From Pleurotus djamor (taxonomy: Eukaryota; Basidiomycota; Agaricomycetes; Agaricales; Pleurotaceae), in contig JAPEVF010000124.1 in the NCBI GenBank assembly GCA_029747585.1, positions 1-64,000 on the forward strand: a stretch of DNA of 64,000 bases, written 5' to 3'. Of this stretch, positions 26,975 to 37,866 are shown one piece after another. The position numbers and the translations under genes were made by a program. The number at the start of each line of letters is the position of its first letter. Within the stretch, counting starts at the first letter, position 1. Below the pieces are notes generated by a model. The model saw only the letters and a program-made list of their open reading frames with translations, was not told the DNA's origin and searched no databases.

Positions 26975-27503
26975 TCGGGAGAGCCGATGAAGTTGCAGGC
27001 TGAGTCAAATTCTAGGCACTTGGATTACTAGTGCTGCTGCATTCATGACAGTGAACCACTCTGAGTAGTGTCCATGTGTCCCTCTGTNNNGGNNNCTGCG
27101 CACGCAGTTTCAACAAAAGCGACATGACTGAAGATATGATGTCAGTGAAATCTGAGTGAGATATAATCAGGCATATATGATCCTACTAAATACTCATTGA
27201 TCTGAGCGAGGCTGTCACCGCAAGTTGTNCAGATCATGGTAGCTGCGAGAATAGGCATATGTTGCATGCTTAGGGTAGAGCAAGAGGAAAGACACGGTAA
27301 TTACAAGCAAATTGTTCCNATCACGTTGGAAGCCGTTTGGCAGTGGGCGATGATGCTACTATAGAGGCTTGTATCGCGGGGAAATGGGCAACGGGATCTG
27401 AGCACAAGTGCTTTCAGAGGGGCAGCGGTCTCGTTGTATCGNCACGGGTAAGCAAGTTGAATTTGAACGAATGGAGCTCGTCCGATGAAGCACTTGCGAT
27501 ATC

Positions 27504-27563
27504 CCAAAGCTGGCATCGTGACTGAGAAGATTCGATGATTCACATTCCAATCGATGCACATAT
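27504..27563. repeat. Diverged direct repeat, copy B
   Basis: Partner of 26915-26974, in the same orientation and about 590 bp away. Confidence 0.6.
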
Positions 27564-28230
27564 TTACTCCGCATACAAAAAACGCAACACAAGGCCNTCA
27601 AAAGGCCATCAGCCCCGCGGCCAGCCATAGGAAATGAGAGCAAGAGCGAGATCTAGGTCCAGCGAAGCACACCTCAGCATCCGTACGTCTAGTAGACCAG
27701 GANATGAGGTGGCGGACCTAGACGATCTGCCCGAACAGATTACATCTATCACCCCCCATGTGCAAGAAAGCCCAACCCCAGATAGCCCGCCTCTTCCAAA
27801 AGTGCAAATGCAGTGACCCGCTTGCAATGACCTCCTTCTATCAAAATCAGCGGGATGAGATGTTACCTGAACCCAGTAGATGCCCAAAACGTCCCGAACC
27901 AATGTCCCCCGGCCATAAAAAGAAACTAGACGCATGCTAAGCAAAGAACGATAGCCAGTCAGCGTAGTCTGATCACCAGAAACGGTCGGCCACTCACCTT
28001 TGGCTCAGTAGAAGGTGCAACGCTGCAGCCTTGAACAATGAGCCNTCTTCCCGATCAAGGAATGATGAACCGGAAACTGTAAAGAAAAACATAACTTGCN
28101 TGTCAAGGCAACTCAGCAAGGACCTGCGGAACTGGCGCTCCTACCCTACGCGAGCGACTGGACAAGCGACTTCGGCAGTTAGTTGGCTGAAGTGTTCAGG
28201 AAGCTTGCAAAAGCCGAGATACCACTCACC

Positions 28231-31006
28231 TCATTCCTCATCAAGATCGCTATCCTCGGAGTCAGAAAGTTCGAGTATGGTCTGTTGTTGACATTCTGGC
28301 CAGGTAACGTGGATTCGGGTAAATGACTGCTTCGTGATCATCAAAGGCCGCGGAGCAGATGGTTCGTCCAACGCCCTAGTATCGAAAAGTCAACCCCCCA
28401 ATGCAGAAGGAACATAACTTGTAAAGAACAGCAGTGGGAAGCGAACGCACCGACTTTGCTCGCGCATAGCGACTAGGACTGCGTCCTTCTCTTCTTTGGT
28501 CTTTGCTTTTGCAAGTTTGGCCATCAAGAGCTTGCTCTCAGCAATTTGCTTCTCCAATTGTTTCTGCTTAGCGGCGAGTTCAAGCTTCGAGTTCACGGAC
28601 GCCAGTAGTTGAGGACTAGCTTTCGCCTCTTTGATGGATTCTGTAATGAAAGACTCTGCTAGATCATCCAAGGAAAAGTTACTCAGTGGGGGCGCAGGGG
28701 CTTGAGGTATTTCTGGCATGACTTCAGGTTGAATGGTAGGCTTATCGGGGACGGCATCAGTGGGAGGCGTCTTCTTTGCCCTTGACTTCTGGCTCTTCAA
28801 GACCAAAAGACGAAGATTGTCTTCAAGAGTCTGTCGCTCTACGGCCTGAGCCCCAAGTGGAGCAGGTTCTGACAATGATGATGTTGTTGATGTTGGCGTG
28901 GGAGATAAAGATGCGGGGGTGTTTGGTGTTTGGACGGGAAGAATAGTTGAGACCGCTGGAGGAGGGGGCGGCAAAGCAGNCGCTTGTGCATTGGAGACCA
29001 TCTCAGCCTTGCTACGAGCGAGGCGCTCTTCCAACTCCTTCTGTCTTGCGAGAAACGACCGAGGCTGCTTCGGTATTTTCTTCATCGCGCGAGGTTCAGA
29101 TGGAGGCTGTACTCCCGCCTTGACCGGAATGGGCCTCGATATAATTGAAGAAGTAGTCGGCGTAGGTGTAATCGGGACGGTTTCAGTCAATAATGATACC
29201 GCCGGAACGGTAACCTTTGCTGGTACAAACGAACGAACGGGCGACTTCGTAGGCACTTGCACAGGCAACGGTTCTGAGGCGGGCGGTAGAACCCTTGTTA
29301 TTCGAGAGGCACCAAGTGTCGGGGGTTCTGGGGAGGCGACCAAAGATTTGACAGGCACAACCAGGGTATCAGAGAGTGAAGGTGTTAATGGCGAATCAAC
29401 TTCCATATCAGTTTCGGCATCATTGCTCTCAACCGATGGGTTTGAAGGAGGTAAGGAAACGCGACGTTTAGCTGCGGGAGAGGGCATATTGGTGCCGGCA
29501 TGCGACGATTGAGCCGCAGTAAAAGGTGGCACGCGATTATCTGCTGGCAACGAGAGGTTGAGCGGACGCTGCGGAAATGACGATTTGTACGGCGGTAGAA
29601 AGGTAGTGACGGGCTTCGGGGGCAACCCATGTGCCTTGGGTTGAGTCGGAACCGGACGAGCAAGTACAGTAGCGCTGATCGGCGCAATACGAAGAGGAGG
29701 GGGAGGGGGAAGTGGGCTAACGGTTTGTTGACTCTGTCTGAACTCCCTTTCCTTCGCTAACCTCGCTTTTCTCTCCCGCTTTGTCTCCTTCTTTGAAGGT
29801 CCCTGATCCTTCTCAACCTCACCTTCAATCTCGCCCTCTTCAAGTTCACCCACTCCAACATTGATACCTTCGACTCTATACCACCACACGCGTATGAGCT
29901 CGACCTTGTTAGACTTGGCACTGGTGGGTAATGCCTCTCTTTGTAGACGAGGACTGCTCCAAGCTAACCTAGCCATGTCTGCAGTTGCAAACTCGACCAA
30001 GGCTTTCGAAAATTGAGTGTCGATCTCAACGTGAACGGGATGGGAGCCGCACGCGTCCTTGGCCCAGCTGTAGATGAACTCCATTGTACGACTCGGCTTG
30101 GGGATCTGCTCCATGACGAGCGTCCTCGCGGGATTTGGTACATATGGTGCCTGTAAGGTCGGAGGCGAGCAAAAGACGCCATGTTTACTTCTGGAATCGG
30201 CGTCCGGGGGCATACCTATGGGGAGGGCGGGCGGGGGTTTAGGGGGCAAAGAATTGTTCCAAGAAGCAGGAGCCGTCGGTGGAGGTTTGACAAAGCTCGA
30301 GTTGCTGGACTGAGGGCCGGTGGAATCGATTTTTCTGGCTGTAGACATGGATGAAACCCAAGGCGAAGTTGATGTCGATTCGTCGTTGATAGGGAAATAT
30401 TGGGGATAGGCGAGAGGCGGATCAAGAGGGCGTATGGGCCGAGACGAAGGACCAGCGATGCTCGCACCAGTAACTTCTTCAACAGAATAGGGTAAGATCA
30501 GATGGTCAACTTCGCTTCTTATGCTAGCCGCTTCAGCTGCAAGTCGCTCTAACTTTCTCCTTTTCTTTCTCTGCTTCTTCGTCTCACAGGGCTGCACCAA
30601 CTCATCAAGAGAGGTGAGATCAATGATGTCACGCTTTCGTTTAGAGGAGGCTTCATCGCTCGCGATGCCTGCAAGAATTTGTGAACAACGCCTATGAGAG
30701 AAACCAGAAAAAGTATACCAGAATTATGAGCAGGTGTTGGAGTCACGAGAGCAAGAGGTGACATTGTGAATGATTCCACGCCTTTATTATATCAACGATA
30801 AGAAATTGGCATCGAATCATGTTCCACAGATACATACTTGACGCGGGTAAAGGAGGTTTTGAAGAAAATTGAGGTTCGCTGGAACCATCGTCTCGTGAGT
30901 CGAAGGATATCTGGTCCGTGTCGCCATCGAGAAGCATGTGGACGACATCAGCCTCGTCTTCAGACTCGGGCGTGTCTAGTGACGGGGAAGAGATTTTCTT
31001 GTCCAT
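28231..31006 (-). CDS. Large Pro/Ser-rich nuclear-looking protein, unknown
   Basis: A short first exon (31006-30838, acidic, MDKKISSPS) and a small second exon lead to the long exon 30690-28450. A last exon ends in the acidic tail ELSDSEDSDLDEE and a TGA at 28231. The product is about 850 aa. A basic KKQRKKRRK cluster suggests nuclear import. The segment around ARTLVMEQIPKPSR and HVEIDTQFSKALVEFAT resembles a degenerate RRM-like fold, followed by ELIRVWWYRVEGI. A long Pro/Ser/Thr-rich disordered stretch precedes a C-terminal coiled coil (KQKQLEKQIAESKLLMAKL). I do not recognise a named gene. It is divergent from NUP96, with 183 bp between the start codons. Confidence 0.75.
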
Positions 31007-31189
31007 GGCGAGACAGAAAGAAGTTAGAAGTCGACGATCTCCTCTGTAGGGTGTTGAACATGAGGAGGTTTCCCGCGCTCACGCTACCACACGGTACAGG
31101 GGCGATCTAGGAGGTGTCTAGTTCAGATACCGATTGGAACTCAGGTGGGCGTCAATTTCTGCCTCAAACGTCTGTCTCATCAACCTCCA
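31007..31189. promoter_or_regulatory. Compact bidirectional promoter
   Basis: 183 bp separate two divergent start codons (31006 minus, 31190 plus). No TATA box is evident. Confidence 0.5.
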
Positions 31190-34131
31190 ATGGCGCGGTT
31201 TCGAGCGTATTCGAGCGGTAGTAGCGAGGACGAAGACTCTCCAGAGCCCAATAATGTCTCCCAACCGTCAAGACCAGCTGGGGGACAAGATAGCGACAAC
31301 GAGTCTGCCAGCTCGAGCGGGTCGAGTTCATTCATGGATGAAGACGAACTAACTTCGCGCCCTCAGCGAAATCGTCTTGGTCGGAACGCGCTAGTGCAGA
31401 AGAGAGATGGGGATTATCGGTACGCTCATGAGCAGGAGGACTCCGAGGAAGATGATCAATCTGGCTCCGAAGACTCGCCTCCTCCAAAACCTCGGAACGC
31501 GGATCCGTCCATGATACCATGGGCTCAGCAAGTCGGAGTCGACGCCCAGAAGATGCTCGTCATGCAGACGTCGCTGTTCCGAATGCCTGAAGAGGCAGCT
31601 GCCCTCCAGGCATTGGACAATCCAAGTCAACCGTCGCGCCACCTGAACCTTCGAGTATCACCACAACTGAATCGCAAACATAGTCGCGACTCCGAGGGTG
31701 ATGGGTTTAGAGTAGATTCGAGGGAAGTGAGTGAGCTGAGGCTATTTCTCCCCTTGCAAAGCTCACACATGATATAGAGGGCATCCTTCGCAGACGACAT
31801 TGACGTGATTCCCCATCGACCGTCACGGAAATATACGCGCGTTGACGTACCCAAGCCAGTCGCTTCTGGTGCCGAAGGCGCGTTTCTTGATGCTGGTCTG
31901 GCCTTAGGACGGTCTTGGAGAGTTGGTTGGGGACCAGGAGGCGCGCTTGTCCATCTTGGCAAGCTATGCGCACCCTCTTCTTTACAGTAAGCCATTGGGT
32001 CACTTTTTCAGCCACCGCAATAACGTTCTATTATGTAGGAATGTCTTCACCGATTCATCTATCGTCTTCCGAACACTAGTTCCTCTGGCCAGTACAGCAT
32101 CAGAAGAAGAAAATAGCTTGTCGTCTAAGCTCCTACAACATCATCTATCCAATTCACCAATAGAGGCTGACGACAATGGCACCCCTTTCGCCAACCCATC
32201 CCTAGACCTTCGTTTCTCCTCGTTCTCAGAGCTCTTCCCCACAAGCGACGAATCATATGTGGCTTCCCTCTTCCGACTTGGCTATGCCTTATTTGACCCA
32301 CTGAATCTGCGATTAGGTGATTCAGTGACTCCCGACGTACGAAATCGCGCCATCTGTTTGCGGCGAAAGGCTGCTCTATCGTCATGGCTAGAGCGAGCTG
32401 TCTCCCACACAGTCGATGCGGCCCTCAAATCGCAAACCTCCGCGTCATCCACCGCGTCAGCGTTCCTCCTTCTCACAGGCAACCAGGTGGAGAAAGCCTG
32501 TGAAGTTGCCATGGATGGCGGAAATTATCGACTCGCTACACTTATCGCTCAAGCAGGTGGCGACAACGAGTTCAAGGAAGATTTACGGGAGCAGTTACAT
32601 ATCTGGCGAGAGCAGCGGATAGATGTGCATATCGACGACAGCGTGAGGAAGATATATGCTCTTTTGGCGGGTATTGTCGACGATATCGTTCCCGGTTCAA
32701 AAGGCACAGGATTGGTCTGCTCGGATATTGATATTACGCAAGGCCTGGATTGGAAACGGACCTTTGGTCTCCACCTATGGTTCTCCGAGCCACTCGACAC
32801 GACTGTTTCGGAAGTCTACGAAGCCTATGTCCAGCTCACGAAATCCGCCCTTCCTTCACGGCACATCGCACAGCCGGTGCCCTGGTACAAAGAAAACTCG
32901 TCGAAGTTACCATCATCCCTGCGATCATTGACTCCGCCGAAATGGAAATTTCCTGAAGTCCTTCCACCAGACGCCCTTTTCGCGCTGATTCGTTTACATG
33001 CGGAACCGTCGTGTTCGCTTTCACAAGTTCTGCTTCCTTTGTCCTTTGGTGCATCACCAGTGGATTATACGCTGCCGTGGCACCTGTACGTTATCCTGTC
33101 CCGATGTATGCGTGCACGGGATTTCGATGATCGTGGGGATCCCGGGGTCGGTGACGACGGCGAAGATGACGTAGAGGGACATAGTCCCAGTGCGGATTTA
33201 CTCACTAGTAGCTATGCCCTCCAGTTGGAAGGGTCGGGGATGATACAAGAAGCATTGTTTGTCCTGCTACACATCGAAGGCTCACTTGGGTAAGTGTTTT
33301 GGCGGTTTGCTTCCGAAAGTCATCGTCCTGATGTACACGCCCTTCATAGGCGGGAGAAAGTCATCAAGGACCTACTCACTAGGTCAGCAAGTAAACTTGA
33401 TGAATGGATGATACGTGGTATCGTTGGCAGTCTGAAAATCCCCATGACTTGGGTCAATCAAGCCAAGGTAATCTTACGCGCCTTCTCCGTACCCCCGTCC
33501 CGCTAATAATTCTACATGTATGCGTAGGCTATCCACGCGTACGATGATGGGCGCTTGTATGAAGCTTTCGAGCTGTATTACTCTGCCACCGAGTACAACG
33601 CAGCACACGACATCGCCGTCCTTGACCTCGCGCCCGACGTCATCATACGTAAAGATCTTGAACTCCTTGAGAGCCTCTTCTCTCGTTTCGAAGGAAAGCC
33701 TGTTGATGGATGGCATACGCGGGGCAAACTGTTCCTTGATTATGTTCACGTCACTAAACGACTCGCTGAGTTGCATGATGAACATGATTCGAGCACTGTC
33801 GAAGACACAGTCCAGGCTACGGAAATTGACGATCTTTCCCGGTCTGCGGCCAGATTGATCGGATTGCTGCCAGACGTTCTGTGTAGGAGGAAGGATGTTA
33901 GACACAATGCGGCTTTGGCAGAGGTGGTCGCTGGGTTGGTCACAGCTGTTGAGAGAGTGAGGCCCTTGGCATTAGTAAGTGATATGTTCTGCCTTTGCGA
34001 GCTGGCTCGGAATTCTAACGAATGTTCCATGGAAGTCTCAGGTCCGTCTGTCGCATGCCAGTGATAGTACAAACCAAAAACACTTGCGTTCTGTGACGCA
34101 TGAAAGATTTTTGCGGTCGATAGCTGCGTAG
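31190..34131 (+). CDS. Nuclear pore protein NUP96 (Nup145C) homologue
   Basis: The start MARFRAYSSGSSEDED is typical of the stand-alone basidiomycete NUP96. The first about 190 residues are acidic and Ser-rich, with IPWAQQVGVDAQKMLVMQ. RASFADDIDV, RSWRVGWGPGG and FTDSSIVFRTLVP follow. The helical Nup96 domain runs from about residue 290, with EKACEVAMDGGNYRLATLIAQAG, WKRTFGLHLWF, and PWHLYVILSRCM. Later exons carry AIHAYDDGRLYEAFELY and end RSVTHERFLRSIAA with stop TAG at 34131. It is a scaffold subunit of the Y-complex. No FG-repeat or autoproteolytic NUP98 part precedes it, so NUP98 must be encoded elsewhere. Confidence 0.88.
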
Positions 34132-34226
34132 CCTGTTGTACTTTCTTCGATACTTATTAGTAAGTTCATGTGTTAGCGTTTCTTTAATGTTAGGATCAAC
34201 ATCCCCGTGTAATACCTGTTGCTCCC

Positions 34227-34504
34227 ATGCAAACCCCTGCCGCTCTTGCGATCAATACCTCGTCCGGCCTCCATATATTCGACGCTGTTTACTCAACTCC
34301 CGGTAAGTACCAACCCCAAATTGATTTCCCCGTCAGTTCACTCAGCGGTATCCCATTGATGATTGTCATCTGATAGGGTATTGGTCTCCCCAATCTATGG
34401 CCATTGGCGTAGGTTCTTTGAACGGCGGAGCATATCCGACACCTAGATATGCTAAAGTGATATCATCTTCGTCAAAGTATTCCACCACGGGAGAGCGTCC
34501 ATGA
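34227..34504 (+). CDS. Candidate small two-exon protein (67 aa)
   Basis: I do not recognise this product. ATG at 34227, donor GTAAGT after 34302, acceptor GATAG before 34377, and TGA at 34504 give 68 codons in perfect frame. The peptide is Ser/Tyr/Gly rich with YSTPGYWSPQS and GGAYPTPRY, which resembles the disordered N-termini of DUF6699 proteins. It could be a 5' exon of the DUF6699 gene downstream or a decayed copy. Confidence 0.3.
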
Positions 34505-35646
34505 GGATACTGAGTCTAACGATAGTAAGTCCTCACTTCTATCCGTTCGACGGCATCGGAAAACAACACACGCGTCGGGGATTAGATTGTTGACCTGTGA
34601 ATGTGAACCGTTGAGGCTCGAAATTGCCAGCGTGCGATGGATTCCATGGTACACACAAACTATGACACTTTGTCTCCCAGTGTAGCCACCACGGTATGCC
34701 CGTTGACCAAGTGGTATCATCAACATTTATCAACGCATCGATTTGAGCTAATTCACTGATGAATTTGCTGGTTACCCAAACGATCCTGTGTGATGGGACT
34801 GATATATTTTTATGCACAGTTTCATATTGAACGTATCAACGCCGTCGTGAATGATCATTCATGGCGCATAAGCCATAGCTTGGAGTGCCTTATTATGTCG
34901 CCCCCCATCATTGGAGTGTTGATGATGCGCTCCTGTACAGCCTCCATGTGTGGAAAGCGCGTCAATGTTTACCTGTGCTGCACACGGACGACAGACGACG
35001 CGTCCTTACGGCCCCACACCGCCCCATTGCTTGTGGGCAATGGATTCGCTATAGGCAGAGTTTCCATCTTACATTCCCGAAACTTTCCACGATGATCAGC
35101 AGGCCAGCCGCTCCCGTATACATATGTCCGCCACAATGGTGCCGGGCGACAGACTAATTTTACCGAAGCCCGTAAGTACTCGGTTCCATTCGTCTGTACG
35201 TCTGCATAATTCTTCTTGGTGGTCATGCAACAGACTTCGGTACAGTGCTTTGGCTACGAAAGTCGGCCAGCGGGAGAACATCCGACTTTCAGGGCGCGGG
35301 CTGTACCAGCGAATGAACTAGCGCTTGTACGTCATCTTTCGTCCAGACGTTCGCAACGGTGATGTTTCAAAATTTTCAACATAGGCCGTTGCCTTGCATC
35401 ACTTGGGCTGAGGGATTTACTCCCCCTCAGGCAGTGTTACCACTTTGCCGTCGCTGGTATCCCTCCGCCAGTCCATCCCATTGTCCAAATATGGATTTCT
35501 TCTACCCTCCTTGCCGCCGGTTATAGACCTTGTTAACCTATGCAAAAAGGGCATGCAAGCTGTGGTGCCTGTATACTCGCCACTGGTTTATAAGGCGTCG
35601 CCACTGGAGGCAGGTAAGTTTGTTCATTCCCCCATCGTCCGGTACA
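34505..35646. other. Intergenic or unplaced 5' exons of DUF6699 gene
   Basis: No conserved protein is visible. GTAAGT donors near 35172 and 35612 hint at untranslated or N-terminal exons, but no phase-consistent model joins them to the next gene. Confidence 0.4.
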
Positions 35647-36180
35647 ATGTCACAAGCAACCGTCATTAACCCCCTTCTCCAGTACTCCCAGCACGACATC
35701 CTGCCGGGGAACCACCGTTGCCGAATAATATGGGACCTACGAAATCCACCAAGATGCTCAGCTCACCCAATTGACTCCCCTGAAGAATTTATGGCCGACG
35801 CAGAGTTTGCCCAGTTCGCGACCCATCCGTCTCTGCCCGCCCTTCACATTTCGTGTGGAATTTTCCCGGAAGCTTGGCCTATCACTGTGGAGAATCCGCT
35901 TGGTGTTACCGTTCTTGATGTGCTGCACGCCATTCATCAAGTTGTCATGGTTCAAATCAAGCAGCACGAGTACGATTCCCTTACTACAAAGCAACAGAAT
36001 CGTGTGGCGCAGGTATTCGATACAAGATGGCGTGCTTCTCCGACGCCTCGGGAAATTTGGGGACTCGGAGTCTTGCGGGTTGACTGTCTCCTCAAACACA
36101 CCGTGTTCGCTGGCTTATCAATGGCGATCGAGGGTGACAATACTTGTATTCTTACTCTCAATCGCGTCCCTACCAACTAG
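35647..36180 (+). CDS. DUF6699 protein
   Basis: This 177-aa frame from the ATG at 35647 reads INPLLQYS, IIWDLRNPP, FATHPSLPALHISC, WPITVENPLGVTVLDVLHAI, NRVAQVFDTRW and LGVLRVDCLL. This matches the DUF6699 core (a central IxWDLR strand and a GVTVxDVL motif), which is common and multicopy in agaricomycetes and of unknown function. Family members often carry a disordered Pro-rich N-terminus on upstream exons, so the true start could lie further left. Codon use and the lack of introns within the core look normal. Confidence 0.7.
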   Translation: MSQATVINPLLQYSQHDILPGNHRCRIIWDLRNPPRCSAHPIDSPEEFMADAEFAQFATHPSLPALHISCGIFPEAWPITVENPLGVTVLDVLHAIHQVVMVQIKQHEYDSLTTKQQNRVAQVFDTRWRASPTPREIWGLGVLRVDCLLKHTVFAGLSMAIEGDNTCILTLNRVPTN

Positions 36181-36392
36181 AAGAACCTTCAGCAACCTTC
36201 CAAAGAAATCATTGTTCTTTCGTCAAGAAGACGAACCTCCCAAACTATCCTACGTCAACTCGCAAACGTCGAGTTCTTACTTCATACATACGCACTCCGA
36301 CGTTTGCCGGTGACAAAGGTCGTTTAATGGCTCAATTATTACAAGTCCAAGTGGAATACCTGGCCATTGCTGAATAACATAGTGGGTATCCT

Positions 36393-37288
36393 TCAATTTT
36401 TCCCTTGTCGTATTGGTACACGTACTAACCCAATTGAATACAATAGATCTGTATCGTCCTTCTTCAGAACGCCACCTTGACCGGGTTCTGCCTCACTCGT
36501 GCCATTGTATGGCGAAGGCATTGTAATGATGACTGCAACTTGCGCCTGTCTCTTACCGCCCTCGAAGCCGGACACCCTTCCATCCAACCTCCCCTTCTCA
36601 TCATGAGAATCAAAACCTATCCTCGCGCCACCACTCGATCTCCCGACCAAACGATCCCGAAAATCAGAAAGCATCCGACCCAAATCTACCCCATTTCTCG
36701 TACTTGTTGTGATAAGGCTATCGCCCTTCATGGTGGTCGATGATGATTGGTGTTGTTCGTCACAGAAGATTGTGGCGGAAATAGGCTGGACCAGTGCCAA
36801 GTCGAATCAGTCCCTGAACTGTACCATATGCAACCCCACCAGCCAAAACTTCGGAAAGGACATAAACACACCTTATACTCATTCCAATTCATCTCTCTTC
36901 GCGGACCGTTTTCATCTTCCTGCCATTTCTCTCCGACACTTGTGCCAGACTCATCCTCGGACATTGTCGATATCGGATGGTCAATCCACAAATCCCATAA
37001 TTGCGGTTTCTCACCCAGTCGCGCCCCTTTGAGTGCCTCTCTCCTCCTCCTGGCCATCTCCTCAGGCGGCACCCAACCCATACTCAACCGCAGCCTCTGC
37101 CAACCAAACACCAACACCATGGCCACGCTGAATAAGCCAACCGCGAGAAACGCGACGATCAATGGTGGAGAACCTGTCGGAGAGAAGTTTTCGTGGATTG
37201 GCCCATTGCTCGCTTCGTGATGAGAGCTTGTGGTTGTCGTAGGCGATGCTAGTGAATTCAAACTCTCCGTGGCTGTTTGGAAAGCCAT
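36393..37288 (-). CDS. Single-pass membrane protein, unknown
   Basis: Two exons are joined at TATAAG|GTGTGT and GTCCAG|CCTATT in phase. The N-terminal about 40 residues are Ser/Thr rich and end before a TM helix (PPLIVAFLAVGLFSVAMVLV). A basic segment follows (RRRREALKGARLG), then KPQLWDLWI and a disordered cytosolic tail. The tail ends LLYSIGLVRVPIRQGKN. The layout and tail resemble the gene at 59835-60579. No enzymatic motif is present; a small anchored adaptor is possible but unproven. Confidence 0.65.
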
Positions 37289-37866
37289 CCTGGACGTTCA
37301 GAAGGTACAACGGAAGGATGTTCACATCAGGAGGCCTGGGAGACCCGGCTGCCCTTCTGCTTGACATCCTCTACGGGAATCCCCGTATACTCTGTTCCTC
37401 CTTCCCCATTCCGTTATCTTCTCCCACTCATCTATATTTGGGCTTTTCTTTTAAATTATTGGTCTCTTTCTGGTGTCTTTGTGTGTACCTGGGTATCTCA
37501 TTCGGAATTTCGCTACATGTGTCCCATCTCAGTCAGAAACAGCCTAGTGTGTGTACTCCGAGGTTATCATTATTGTGTATGTATCTTCCATGTACTCCAC
37601 GTCCATGTTCAGCCTTTGGTGTTTTCCAGACTCCCATGGAGCCCCTATTCCTACTCCTTTACTGAGCTCCAAAGGCGTCCTCAATCACGCGAGGAACTTC
37701 AAGCGGTGAAACAAACGAAACGAGTCGTGGATATGATGGGATGGTATTGCGATTGTGACAAGATACAAGATGTGAATGAAAAGGCTTGCTAATATGTACA
37801 TACATAGGGATAGGGGTATAAGTGTCAAGAAAGTCTTCCTCCTAAGTGGAGCGTTTACCACTTCGT
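37289..37866. other. Intergenic, no gene seen
   Basis: A T-rich flank between the divergent membrane-protein start and the P450 3' end. No conserved frame is visible. Confidence 0.5.

Larger units (their letters stand above)
26521..28230. other. Intergenic with diverged repeats and ambiguous bases
   Basis: No gene is supported. The region holds a diverged direct repeat (26915-26974 and 27504-27563), several 'n' positions including short runs near 27088-27097, and open frames that match nothing I know. On the minus strand both repeat copies can be read as related peptides (YVYRLEWEPANS and YVHRLECESSNL), so they may be decayed exons. Confidence 0.45.

Noticed and set aside
28898..29512. A 204-codon plus-strand open frame
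   Set aside because: It is antisense to the long Pro/Ser-rich exon and mirrors its biased composition.
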